Source: Bacteroidota bacterium (lineage in GTDB: Bacteria; Bacteroidota; Bacteroidia; Bacteroidales; FEN-979). Taken from it: a stretch of DNA of 64,000 bases. The position numbers and the translations under genes were made by a program. Location: contig JAPLDK010000030.1 in NCBI GenBank assembly GCA_026391775.1, forward strand, positions 25,742 to 89,741, read 5' to 3'. Under the pieces are notes generated by a model, which ran no database searches, had not been told where the DNA came from, and saw nothing but the letters and a program-made list of their open reading frames with translations. How positions within the stretch are numbered: the first letter of the stretch is position 1; the number at the start of each line of letters is the position of its first letter. Positions 43,324 through 51,200 of the stretch are shown here, piece after piece.

Positions 43324-43782
43324 ATGAAAAACTCAGTTATTAAGGAAGGAATGAAGGCCCCCGATTTTACTCTGCCTTCCCAGGATGGAGGTATGGTAAG
43401 CCTTTCACAATTTATCGGGAACAAATCGGTAGTCCTGTTTTTTTACCCGAAGGATGAATCTTACGGATGTACAAAGGAGGCCTGCAGTTTCAGGGACAAT
43501 TACGAGGTTTTCAAGGAAACGGGGGCGGAAGTCATCGGGATCAGCGCCGATGATGAAGCTTCACATAAATCATTTGCCGCCCATCACAAACTCCCGTATA
43601 TATTGCTCAGTGATAAGGACAGGAAGGTAGCTGGCCTCTATAATATTGGCAGGACATTGGGTGTGCTGCCGGGGAGGGTCACTTATGTGATGGATAAAAC
43701 AGGAATTATCAGAAAGGTGTTCTCTTCACAATTCAATTTTGAAAAACATATAGAAGAGGCGCTGAAGATCCTTAAAAAATAA
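43324..43782 (+). CDS. Peroxiredoxin, BCP/PrxQ type
   Basis: A cytoplasmic 152-residue thioredoxin-dependent peroxidase. The peroxidatic cysteine is C49 and the resolving cysteine C54 (YGCTKEACSFRD), the five-residue spacing of the bacterioferritin comigratory protein / PrxQ group. Supporting segments are GMKAPDFTLPSQDGG, VVLFFYPKDE, VIGISADDEASHKSF and LPGRVTYVMDKTG, where the family Arg is kept. There is no signal peptide. It diverges from the glutathione peroxidase-rubredoxin-rubrerythrin genes, which suggests shared response to peroxide. Confidence 0.92.
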   Translation: MKNSVIKEGMKAPDFTLPSQDGGMVSLSQFIGNKSVVLFFYPKDESYGCTKEACSFRDNYEVFKETGAEVIGISADDEASHKSFAAHHKLPYILLSDKDRKVAGLYNIGRTLGVLPGRVTYVMDKTGIIRKVFSSQFNFEKHIEEALKILKK

Positions 43783-43822
43783 GGAACCTTGAATCCTCAG
43801 GTGAAAGGTCAATCAGCTATTT

Positions 43823-44182
43823 TCAGGGTTTTCGCCTGATAAACAGCTCCAGAAGTTCTATAAATAGTATCATCGAAATCAGAACGGGCAATCGGTATCC
43901 ATAATGAATTTTTACTGTTCCCCTTGGAGTTAATTGGACCTGGTCGTCTTCAGAAATTGCAATGAATTTTAAAGGAGCCGACATTGCACCTATGGTGACA
44001 TAATTGGAGTCCTTGCCATTAGTGGAATTGAAGATTGAGAACAGCAAGGGTTTGCACCGGGAATAGACCTGGCGCTCAGTTTGCTCCTCCCCATAAGATA
44101 AATGAAGTCCGTCGCAGTTGTCAAATTGGCTTTTCCCTTTTTGTGTTTTCTTAAAATTCCTGATAATCTGAATAAAAGGAAT
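43823..44182 (-). pseudogene. N-terminally incomplete reading frame with C-terminal membrane helix
   Basis: An open frame of about 119 codons without a usable ATG near its beginning (first in-frame ATG is in GAMSAPLKF; a TTG occurs at 44047). It encodes a soluble part (FDNCDGLHLSYG, VQLTPRGTVKIHYGY) and one late hydrophobic helix (LPVLISMILFIELLELFIRRK), a pattern typical of the C-terminus of larger Bacteroidota membrane proteins. It directly follows, in the same frame, the TGA stop of the small Pmp3-type gene. Most likely it is a remnant of a decayed gene. I see no homolog identity. The 400 bases from 43783 to 44182 hold nothing else. Confidence 0.4.
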
Positions 44183-44338
44183 TCAGGATTCCCTTGTATT
44201 GAAAAGAATCGCAGCGATCACACCGGGGATCCAGCCGCAGCAGGTAAGAATAAAAACCAGTAATATCGCCCCGCATCCGCGGTCGAGCACTGCAAGGGGA
44301 GGGAAAATAATACAGATTATCGCTCTAAGGATTCCCAT
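44183..44338 (-). CDS. YqaE/Pmp3 family small membrane protein
   Basis: A 51-residue membrane protein of the Pmp3/YqaE (UPF0057) family, related to plant and yeast proteins that affect membrane potential and salt tolerance. It begins MGILRAIICIIFPPLAVLDRG and continues with two closely spaced hydrophobic helices and the family motif CCGWIPGVIAAI. The PPLAV and GWIPG segments are diagnostic. Length is normal for bacteria. It lies alone between two truncated reading frames, with start codon ATG at 44338. Its molecular role is not established; two-helix topology in the inner membrane is inferred. Confidence 0.85.
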   Translation of the reverse strand: MGILRAIICIIFPPLAVLDRGCGAILLVFILTCCGWIPGVIAAILFNTRES

Positions 44339-44362
44339 AAATGGATCAAATACCTGTCAAAA

Positions 44363-44911
44363 TTAGAACTTTTCGAACACGCCAAGGCCGAACAGGGCAT
44401 AATCGTATTTCACCGGATCAGAGGGATCAAATATTCGTAAAGTAGCTGTTAGTTCTTCAGCTGCCTGCCAGTCATTGGTTTTTCTTTTAAGCAAGCCCAG
44501 TTTTCTTGCAACGTTCCCCGTATGAATGTCCAGCGGGCAAATCAAATCTGATGGCTTCACCGACTGCCATAATCCGAAGTCCACACCCCGGGAGTCATTT
44601 CTTACCATCCATCGTAGGAACATATTGATCCGCTTGCAGGATGCTCCTTTATCGGGATTGGCTATATGTTTTTCCTGTCTCGGCTGATGAGGGAGCTCCA
44701 GGAATATCCTGCGGAAAGCTCTGATGCGCGGCTTGACGCCGGTACCCTGATGGTGAACGAAACAGCTCTCCAATCCACCGTAATTAATATAAATATTCTG
44801 AAGGGAACGCATGAAAAATATACAATCTTCGCTATTGAAAGTGCGATGGAAAAATTTCCTGAACGGTTTCAGGTCGTCCGGGGTAAATGACCGGATATCG
44901 TTATGTGTCAA
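44363..44911 (-). pseudogene. TIGR02757/DUF2400 family protein, truncated at the N-terminus
   Basis: The C-terminal 180 residues of a TIGR02757 (DUF2400) family protein, whose function is unknown. Family features are clear: DLKPFRKFFHRTFNSEDCIFFMRSL, KRINMFLRWMVRNDSRGVDFG, and PLDIHTGNVARKLGL, followed by DPVKYDYALFGLGVFE. Members normally have about 70-75 more residues at the N-terminus; here the open frame stops at 44945, immediately at the 3' end of the oxidoreductase gamma gene, and it has no ATG before residue 34 (only a TTG at 44911). So the gene has lost its 5' part. Downstream is the Pmp3-type gene. A shortened functional product cannot be excluded. Confidence 0.7.
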
Positions 44912-44940
44912 TTTAAATCGTGATGAATTAATGTTGCTGC

Positions 44941-45495
44941 TTAATTAAGCACCTGCACGGCCTCGATCAGGTCTTTGCCGATATTGATAGCCTTCTCATT
45001 ATCAGGGATCAGCTTATGATGGCGTGCCGGAAGTGATTTCTCAAGCCCTTTATGAATGTATTCGGGTGCAACCAGGGGTTTCAGTTTAAGGAAGCCTCCG
45101 AGGACGATCATGTTGAATATCTTGGAGAGGCCAAGTTTCCCGGCCTCATCCGCGGCTGCTATCGAATAAATGTTGATATCCTTGCGCGCTGGCGTCCTGG
45201 TGATCCCGTTTGGGTCGTAAATCAGCAATCCGCCGGGTTTTACCGCTTTCTCGAATTTGTCGAGGGACTGCTGGTTCAGGATGATGGCTGTGTCGAAAGA
45301 ATTCAGGATTGGCGAGCTGATGCGTTCGTCGCTGATGATGACTGTAACGTTGGCTGTGCCACCGCGCATCTCAGGCCCGTAGGATGGCATCCAGCTTACT
45401 TCCTTGTTCTGCATAACACCAGAATAAGCCAGGATCTTACCCATGGAGAGGACTCCCTGTCCGCCGAAACCGGCGATTATAATTTCTTCTGTCAT
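44941..45495 (-). CDS. 2-oxoacid:ferredoxin oxidoreductase, gamma subunit
   Basis: Gamma subunit, 184 residues, of a four-subunit 2-oxoacid:ferredoxin oxidoreductase. The N-terminal motif IIAGFGGQGVLSMGKILAYSG and the segment SWMPSYGPEMRGGTANVTVIIS are the signature of this domain, which binds CoA or contacts the alpha subunit. It is the last gene of a ferredoxin-alpha-beta-gamma set and begins 62 bases after the beta gene, the gap holding a short tandem repeat. Substrate specificity (2-oxoglutarate, branched-chain or aromatic 2-oxoacids) cannot be set from this subunit. The truncated DUF2400 frame abuts its stop codon. Confidence 0.9.
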   Translation of the reverse strand: MTEEIIIAGFGGQGVLSMGKILAYSGVMQNKEVSWMPSYGPEMRGGTANVTVIISDERISSPILNSFDTAIILNQQSLDKFEKAVKPGGLLIYDPNGITRTPARKDINIYSIAAADEAGKLGLSKIFNMIVLGGFLKLKPLVAPEYIHKGLEKSLPARHHKLIPDNEKAINIGKDLIEAVQVLN

Positions 45496-45503
45496 AACAA
45501 TTT

Positions 45504-45533
45504 GAATAATCGAATAATCGAATAACGAATTTT
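45504..45533. repeat. Short tandem repeat (GAATAATC units)
   Basis: GAATAATC at 45504-45511 and 45512-45519, then GAATAAC at 45520-45526 and degenerate GAATTTT. The array fills the gap between the beta and gamma subunit genes of the oxidoreductase, just before the gamma start codon. Confidence 0.65.
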
Positions 45534-45557
45534 GAATTAATAATGATCAGTTAATCA

Positions 45558-46370
45558 CTATTCCTTTACAACAACTTCTTTCTTTTCAACCAGCTTGCCG
45601 TCAACCTTGATATCGCCGAGCGGGTAGAAGGGGAACATGTTCTCTTCCATCCATTTGTTCGATTGTACCGGTGTCATTTTCCATCCTGAATTGCAGTTTG
45701 AAACAACTTCGATAAAGGCGACGCCTTTGTTTTCTTTCTGTTGTTCGAGTGCTTTACGGATGGCTTTCTTGGTTTTGCGTACATGGCTGGGGGTATGCAC
45801 AGCCTGGCGGGTCACATAATACACGCCCGGCAGGTTGGCAATCAATTCGGTGATCTTCAGGGGGTGGCCCATTGTTTGTACGTCGCGTCCGTAAGGAGAA
45901 GTTGAGGACCTCATACCCGGAAGGGTGGTGGGGGCCATCTGTCCGCCGGTCATGCCGTAAATGCCGTTGTTGATGAAGATGATAGTGAAATTCTCACCGC
46001 GGTTGCATGCGTGAATGGTCTCGGCAGTGCCGATAGCTGCAAGGTCACCATCGCCCTGGTATGTAAATACAAATTTATCGGGCCAAAGGCGTTTGATGGC
46101 GGTGGCAAGTGCAGGAGCACGTCCATGGGCTGCGCCCAGCATGTCGATGTTCATAAAGTCATAGGCAAGAACAGAACATCCAACAGGAGAAACGCCGATG
46201 GTTTTATCCTGTATATCCATTTCCTCAAGTGTTTCCATCAGCATGCGGTGCACAACACCGTGTCCGCAACCAGGGCAGTAGCTTAACGGCCTGTCAACAA
46301 GGAGATCGGTACGTTTGTAAACGATGTTCTCATCCTTGCGTATATCTGTTTTTACAAAAGTTTCCTCCAT
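45558..46370 (-). CDS. 2-oxoacid:ferredoxin oxidoreductase, beta (TPP) subunit
   Basis: Thiamine-diphosphate subunit, 270 residues, of the four-subunit oxidoreductase. Motifs: CPGCGHGVVHRML near the N-terminus, VGCSVLAYDFMNIDMLGAAHGRAPA, and the TPP motif YQGDGDLAAIGTAE followed by NNGIYGMTGGQMAPTT. The enzyme converts a 2-oxoacid plus CoA to acyl-CoA and CO2 while reducing ferredoxin. The start lies 2 bases after the stop of the alpha gene. Compared with KorB at 22.3-23.3 kb it is shorter and clearly a different paralog. Confidence 0.92.
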   Translation of the reverse strand: MEETFVKTDIRKDENIVYKRTDLLVDRPLSYCPGCGHGVVHRMLMETLEEMDIQDKTIGVSPVGCSVLAYDFMNIDMLGAAHGRAPALATAIKRLWPDKFVFTYQGDGDLAAIGTAETIHACNRGENFTIIFINNGIYGMTGGQMAPTTLPGMRSSTSPYGRDVQTMGHPLKITELIANLPGVYYVTRQAVHTPSHVRKTKKAIRKALEQQKENKGVAFIEVVSNCNSGWKMTPVQSNKWMEENMFPFYPLGDIKVDGKLVEKKEVVVKE

Positions 46371-46372
46371 AA

Positions 46373-47455
46373 TCAGCCTCCGATAATTTGAGTTTCAAGC
46401 GCGAGAACAACTTCATCCGGTGTAGGTATGATGCCGCCGAAACGCCCGTAATGTTCGATTTTAATGTTACAGCCGACCGAGAGCCTGACGTCTTCGATCA
46501 TCTGCCCGGCATTCATTTCAACCACCAGCATGCCTTTGACTTTTTTGCCTAAGTTGTGGATGGGTTTTACAGGAAATGGAAATAGTGTGATAGGTCTGAA
46601 CAGTCCGACTTTAATACCTTTGGCTCGTGCAAGGTCCATCGATTTCTGGCAGATGCGTGCCGACAGTCCGAAAGCAACAAAGACGTATTCAGCGTCTTCG
46701 CAGCCCAGGGTCTCATACATCACCTCATTTTTTTCTATTTCCCTGTATTTGGCCTGGAGTTTCAGGTTCACTCTTTCCTGACCTGCGGGGTCAAGGTCAA
46801 GGGAGGTAATGATGATGTGTTCGCGGTTTTTTTGTTTTCCTGTTGCAGCCCAGGGGTTCTGTTTGATCAGCTCCTCATTGGACCGGCGTGGAATCGGATC
46901 GAAAAGAACGACCTTCTCCATCATTTGGCCGATAGCCCCGTCGGAAAGGATCATCACCGGGTTGCGGTATTTGAAAGCAAGGTCGAAGCCGAGCTTTGTA
47001 TGGTCGCACATTTCCTGGACAGATGCAGGGGCAAGGACGATGAGCTTATAATCGCCATGTCCGCCGCCTTTTACAGCCTGGAAATAATCTGCCTGGGAGG
47101 GCTGGATAGTCCCGAGGCCGGGGCCTCCGCGGACTATGTTTACAACCACAGCCGGAAGTTCCGCCCCGGCCATGTATGAGAGGCCTTCCTGCATCAGGCT
47201 GATGCCCGGACTGGAAGATGATGTCATCACCATTTTTCCTGTTCCTGCACCTCCATAAAGCATGTTAATGGCGGCTACTTCACTTTCGGCCTGAAGGACT
47301 ACCATTCCGGTGCGTTCATGCGGTCTTTCCGCCATAAGGTACTCCATCACTTCAGACTGAGGCGTTATAGGATAGCCGAAATACCCGTCGCAGCCCGCCC
47401 TGATGGCGGCTTCGGCAACAGCTTCGTTACCCTTCATCAATCGTAATTCACCCAT
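46373..47455 (-). CDS. vorB: 2-oxoacid:ferredoxin oxidoreductase, alpha subunit (VorB/KorA-like)
   Basis: Alpha subunit, 360 residues, of the four-subunit oxidoreductase, commonly annotated as 3-methyl-2-oxobutanoate dehydrogenase subunit VorB. It begins with the typical LMKGNEAVAEAAIRAGCDGYFGYPITPQSE segment and continues with LQAESEVAAINMLYGGAG and TSSSSPGISLMQEGLSYMAGAELP. The PITP and E-x-E motifs make the pyrimidine-binding site. It starts 21 bases after the ferredoxin subunit gene. The assignment to branched-chain, aromatic or 2-oxoglutarate substrates is not decidable here; the nearby aminotransferase and aryl-acetate decarboxylase make aromatic 2-oxoacids worth testing. Confidence 0.88.
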   Translation of the reverse strand: MGELRLMKGNEAVAEAAIRAGCDGYFGYPITPQSEVMEYLMAERPHERTGMVVLQAESEVAAINMLYGGAGTGKMVMTSSSSPGISLMQEGLSYMAGAELPAVVVNIVRGGPGLGTIQPSQADYFQAVKGGGHGDYKLIVLAPASVQEMCDHTKLGFDLAFKYRNPVMILSDGAIGQMMEKVVLFDPIPRRSNEELIKQNPWAATGKQKNREHIIITSLDLDPAGQERVNLKLQAKYREIEKNEVMYETLGCEDAEYVFVAFGLSARICQKSMDLARAKGIKVGLFRPITLFPFPVKPIHNLGKKVKGMLVVEMNAGQMIEDVRLSVGCNIKIEHYGRFGGIIPTPDEVVLALETQIIGG

Positions 47456-47476
47456 GAGATATGTAATTTAAGATTG

Positions 47477-47704
47477 TTATTCTGAAACCTTTCCGCGGTA
47501 TACGGTGATCACCCCGTCGGGGCAGACAATTGCGCAATTCATGCAGCCCGTGCAATCGTTATTGACTTTTATGGCAAAATGGTAACCTTTGCCATTGACT
47601 TCTTTTGACATTGCAATAACAGAAAAAGGACAAGAGGCTATGCAAACTTCGCATCCCTTGCAGCGTTCCACGTTTACCAGGATATCACCTTTGATCTTAG
47701 CCAT
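47477..47704 (-). CDS. 2-oxoacid:ferredoxin oxidoreductase, ferredoxin-like delta subunit
   Basis: A 75-residue protein with two [4Fe-4S] motifs, CKGCEVCIASCP and CTGCMNCAIVCP, of the delta subunit type. It passes electrons from the TPP subunit to a soluble ferredoxin. It is first in the order delta-alpha-beta-gamma and the gap to the alpha gene is 21 bases, so the four genes form one operon. The 177-base gap upstream contains a heptamer repeat with an inverted portion. Confidence 0.9.
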   Translation of the reverse strand: MAKIKGDILVNVERCKGCEVCIASCPFSVIAMSKEVNGKGYHFAIKVNNDCTGCMNCAIVCPDGVITVYRGKVSE

Positions 47705-47814
47705 ACTTAGAAAAATTAATGGTCAGGTATTTAATACCAGGGCGAAATTAGGAAAATTTCCCCGAACTGTAAGTGGGTATTGTTAAATTTAGAACAAGTA
47801 TAATTAGAAGGAGG

Positions 47815-47878
47815 CGTGAGCCGTAAACCGTGAGCGATGATCTTTGCGAATCATGAGTCGCGGCTCACGAGTCACGGG
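47815..47878. repeat. Heptamer repeat array with inverted arms
   Basis: Seven-base units CGTGAGC (47815-47821), CGTAAAC (47822-47828), CGTGAGC (47829-47835), and, after a diverged middle, TCATGAG, TCGCGGC, TCACGAG, TCACGGG at 47851-47878. The left and right halves are inverted: CGTGAGCCG at 47815-47823 is the reverse complement of CGGCTCACG at 47861-47869. The array sits right behind the stop codon of the metallopeptidase-like gene and could fold as a long hairpin, perhaps as a terminator. Confidence 0.65.
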
Positions 47879-47881
47879 ATG

Positions 47882-48667
47882 TTAACGTTGTGCCGTGTTG
47901 TAATAGAAGCTGCGGAAATAGGATTCGGTGAAGACCGGGTTGATCTTATGGTAAAATCCGATGAGTATCCGGGTCTTTTGGCAGATGGTGTCATTCAGAT
48001 CGACGAGCCTCCAGAATTCACGTCCCCCTGTAAACAGGTTCTGGGCAAACACATTGATGTCTTCCTCAAGGGAAGCTGTGGAGTATTCTGACAGGAACCC
48101 TTTCTCGATCAGGACAGGATCCAGGGCCATGCTGGCAGTGCCTTGTAAAATTGCATCCGCACCCCCCTTGCCATAGCTGAAATAGGGAGGATTGAGTGAA
48201 AGCCATTTGGTCTTATCAAAACCCTCCGGAAAATTCCGTATCAGAATACTGGAAAATTCATGATGAAATACCTGCTCGATATACTCGTTTGTGAACCAGG
48301 GGTTATCAGTATCGTCACTAAGATAAATTGAATGCTGGTAATTGGTTCCACCGTATGGCAGACCATAGAATTTCATCGACTTTAACACATAAACCCTGTC
48401 AAGATTTGCATTCAGCAGGTCAAGGGGGTACTTGGAAAAAGCATGAGTCAGAAGGTCTTCTATCCTTCCGATCTCCTCTGCCTGCACCGGCCGGATATCC
48501 GGATTTACCTTTTTACCTGCCCACTGGTGGGGGAAAATAGTAAGGTTGGAAGGGAAGAGAACTTCTACTCCGCTCCTTTGATCGTAATAGCTTACCTGCG
48601 CCTCGAGTTTCTGGAACAGGCATAAAATAAGGGGTAGCCAAAGCCAATACCTACAAAAGAAAGCCAT
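47882..48667 (-). CDS. Exported metallopeptidase-like protein
   Basis: A 261-residue exported protein with a signal peptide (about residues 1-23, ending in KLEAQ). It resembles the putative zinc-binding metallopeptidases of Bacteroidota: IYLSDDTDNPWFTNEYIEQVFHHEFSSILIRNFP aligns with their active-site region (here in parts YIEQVFHHEFSSIL). The motif has H-E but Ser where the second His of HExxH should stand, so the zinc site is incomplete or built differently. A later region (EEDINVFAQNLFTGG) fits the conserved helix of these proteins. It stands between the aminotransferase and the oxidoreductase operon. Peptidase activity is doubtful. Confidence 0.6.
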   Translation of the reverse strand: MAFFCRYWLWLPLILCLFQKLEAQVSYYDQRSGVEVLFPSNLTIFPHQWAGKKVNPDIRPVQAEEIGRIEDLLTHAFSKYPLDLLNANLDRVYVLKSMKFYGLPYGGTNYQHSIYLSDDTDNPWFTNEYIEQVFHHEFSSILIRNFPEGFDKTKWLSLNPPYFSYGKGGADAILQGTASMALDPVLIEKGFLSEYSTASLEEDINVFAQNLFTGGREFWRLVDLNDTICQKTRILIGFYHKINPVFTESYFRSFYYNTAQR

Positions 48668-48815
48668 TAACGCGGTTTTCGACGCACAAAGAAAGGTATG
48701 GCCTGCCCCTGAATGGAATCAAAAATCAGGAAAATATCAACGAGTCATTGTTAATAACTTCTTTGTTTTTGTTGATAAGTTTGCCTCTCAGGCAGTTGGA
48801 ATGGCACGGGGAGGG

Positions 48816-50132
48816 TTAAACCGGATGGTTCTCATGGAACTTCTTCAGCCGATCTTCAAGTACCGGGAACTGCAGCCTTTTGACCAGTGAGACGCATGCA
48901 CGGAGGCCTTCATGGCGTTCGCTTCCGCAAATGCTCAGTGAGATCGCACTGATGCCGTAGAAAAGAAGTTCTTCCAGCAGTTTTTCGCTCGTGTAGCCCG
49001 GATACGAAACAGTGAAATAAAAACCGTCGGCAATAAGGTTATCTTCGTCTTTGTCATAAACGATTTTAAACCCGTTGCCGAGAAACATTTTCTTCATGAT
49101 TTTTGCTTTCTCGCCGTATTCTTTCACTACTTCGACGAAATTGTAAGTTCCGTCATTAGCAGCTTTCAGTAAGGCAGCCATGGCATATTGAGTTGAGTGT
49201 GCGGTGCCGGCGCTCAGGGCATAGAGGGTACCATAAATTAGCGCCCTGCCGAAGATATTGGAGGAATACGACCAAAGAAGATTATCCGACACCTGGTTGA
49301 AAAGGTGGTTTGAAACCAGCATCATACCAATTCGCTGTCCTGCATAACTGAAGGCTTTTGAACTGGAAATGAGCAGGATATAATTATCGGTATACTTTGC
49401 AACCGTGGGCTGGTATGGAGGCTGACCGGGACGGCTGTAATCTTTCCTGAAATCCATGCCGAAATAGGCAAGATCTTCAATGATGACAATGTTGTATTTG
49501 GTAGCAAGCTCGCCAATGATCCGCAGTTCCTTATCGGTAAAGCAGATCCATGAGGGGTTATTCGGGTTTGAGTATAGTACGGAATGAATGTTACCGTTCA
49601 CAAAATAGGATTCAAGTTTTGCCCTGAGCTTTTCACCACGATATTCATACACATCGAAACTCTTGTATTTGAGGCCTAAAACAATTTGTTGCTGACGGTG
49701 GACAGGGAAGCCGGGGTCGATAAACAGGGTAGTGTCTCGATCCTTATAAAGTTTTGAAAGGGTAAGGAAAGCAGCAAAACCGCCCTGCATGGAGCCCACT
49801 GTAGGGACACAGTTTGCTTCATCCACCTCGATATCGAGGAAGAGTTTGGCAAAACGCGAAGCCTCTGCTTTCAGGATAGGTGTGCCTTCAATATCAGGGT
49901 AAATAGCTGCCACACCTCTGTTTAGGGCTTCGATCTCGGCCTGTACGCCGATCTCAGCCGGCGGGAGGCCGGGAACCCCCATTTCCATACGGACAAACTT
50001 TTCACCGGTTTCCTTTTCTATTCCATTTATAAGCCTTTTTATCTCACGGATCGTAGCCGTGCCGATATTGCGGATCTTGCTTTCCCTTATATGGCGGCTG
50101 ACAACATCAAAATTTATAGGAGTATCTTTCAT
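48816..50132 (-). CDS. PLP-dependent aminotransferase, class I/II
   Basis: A 438-residue fold-type I aminotransferase. Recognisable parts are the GTPILKAEASRF region, the NPNNPSWICFTDKEL motif that contacts the substrate and cofactor, VIIEDLAYFGMDF with the cofactor Asp, and the Schiff-base Lys in LLISSSKAFSYAGQRIGMM. The C-terminal Arg region is present (SERHEGLRACVSL). It makes a 2-oxoacid from an amino acid; which one is not visible. It lies 120 bases downstream of the activase gene of the hydroxyphenylacetate decarboxylase, on the same strand, so a role in aromatic amino acid degradation is plausible. Confidence 0.85.
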   Translation of the reverse strand: MKDTPINFDVVSRHIRESKIRNIGTATIREIKRLINGIEKETGEKFVRMEMGVPGLPPAEIGVQAEIEALNRGVAAIYPDIEGTPILKAEASRFAKLFLDIEVDEANCVPTVGSMQGGFAAFLTLSKLYKDRDTTLFIDPGFPVHRQQQIVLGLKYKSFDVYEYRGEKLRAKLESYFVNGNIHSVLYSNPNNPSWICFTDKELRIIGELATKYNIVIIEDLAYFGMDFRKDYSRPGQPPYQPTVAKYTDNYILLISSSKAFSYAGQRIGMMLVSNHLFNQVSDNLLWSYSSNIFGRALIYGTLYALSAGTAHSTQYAMAALLKAANDGTYNFVEVVKEYGEKAKIMKKMFLGNGFKIVYDKDEDNLIADGFYFTVSYPGYTSEKLLEELLFYGISAISLSICGSERHEGLRACVSLVKRLQFPVLEDRLKKFHENHPV

Positions 50133-50252
50133 TTTCCCCGTCTGATCAAGAATTGTTAATCACTGAACAACAGCAAAAATCATAAAATATTTCCAATCTG
50201 CCAATGATATTAATCATCAGGAAACAACAATTATAAGAAATTATCAACAGTT

Positions 50253-51200
50253 TCAGAAGGGAGTCTCGCTTCCGAGATAGCATTTCACACCTAATTCCGT
50301 AAAACGATTTTGCACTTCCATCAGTTTCTCCCTGGTTGTCATTTCAAAGCCCGGAAGTTTGTATGTGAAGCCGGAAAGCAGGTATTTCTCGCGTCCAAGG
50401 TGGTGAACGGGAAGGATGTTCAGCTCATTGCGCCCGGTCGACAGAATGAAGCCGGCCGTAGCCCGGATGTTTTCTTCCGAATCATTCTTGCCTGGCACAA
50501 GAGGTATCCTGAAAACAAGCCTTCCGTCAAAGTTACCTGCTAGATGCCTGGCGTTGTCAAGTATTCTGCTGTTTGATGAAGAAGTAAGCAGTTTGTGTGA
50601 AGCCTCATCCATATGTTTCAAATCGAAAAAGATCCATTCGAGCCACTTCAGGGATGGTTCAATGTTATTCCATGGGATATCACCGCAGGTTTCAACAGCA
50701 GTATGGATAAGTGCCTCAAAGCATCTTTCAAGCAAGGCAGCAGTAAATTCAGGCTGTGCAAAGGGCTCTCCCCCGGTAAGCGTGATCCCTCCGTTTTCAC
50801 CCCAGTACTGCCGGTCTCGTTTAATCCTGTCATAGAGGTCTTCGACGGTGATATAATAACCTCCCTTGGCAAGGGCTCCGGTAAGACAAGCCTTGACACA
50901 GTCGTAGGTGCTGCATTGGCTGCATTTCTCCCTCTCAAATTCAAGCCGGGGATTTTCTTTCTCTCCCTGCAAGGTAATGGCTTCATGAGGGCAGGCATCC
51001 ATGCAATACAGATCAAACAGGCATTTGGATCCTTTGTAAAGAGGTTCCGGAAATGGTCTGATACCTTCCGGGTTTGAACACCAGAGGCATCTTAACGGAC
51101 AGCCTTTGAGAAAGATCAGGGTGCGGCAGCCGGGGCCGTCATGAACCGAAAAACCCTGGATGTCGAAGATGTATCCGCCGTTTAATTTTGCCTGATCCAT
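50253..51200 (-). CDS. hpdA: 4-hydroxyphenylacetate decarboxylase activating enzyme
   Basis: Radical SAM activase that places the glycyl radical on HpdB. From the start at 51200 (MDQAKLNGGYIF) it has 315 residues, the family length. The radical SAM motif CxxxCxxC is in KGCPLRCLWCSNPEG. It is followed by two extra ferredoxin-like clusters (CLFDLYCMDACPHEA and CSQCSTYDCVKACLTG), typical of activases of HPAD, choline lyase and glycerol dehydratase type enzymes. TGGEPFAQPEF is the SAM-binding GGE motif. A start 135 bases upstream is in frame, but those codons overlap hpdC entirely; the preferred start overlaps it by 19 bases, implying coupling. Confidence 0.9.
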   Translation of the reverse strand: MDQAKLNGGYIFDIQGFSVHDGPGCRTLIFLKGCPLRCLWCSNPEGIRPFPEPLYKGSKCLFDLYCMDACPHEAITLQGEKENPRLEFEREKCSQCSTYDCVKACLTGALAKGGYYITVEDLYDRIKRDRQYWGENGGITLTGGEPFAQPEFTAALLERCFEALIHTAVETCGDIPWNNIEPSLKWLEWIFFDLKHMDEASHKLLTSSSNSRILDNARHLAGNFDGRLVFRIPLVPGKNDSEENIRATAGFILSTGRNELNILPVHHLGREKYLLSGFTYKLPGFEMTTREKLMEVQNRFTELGVKCYLGSETPF

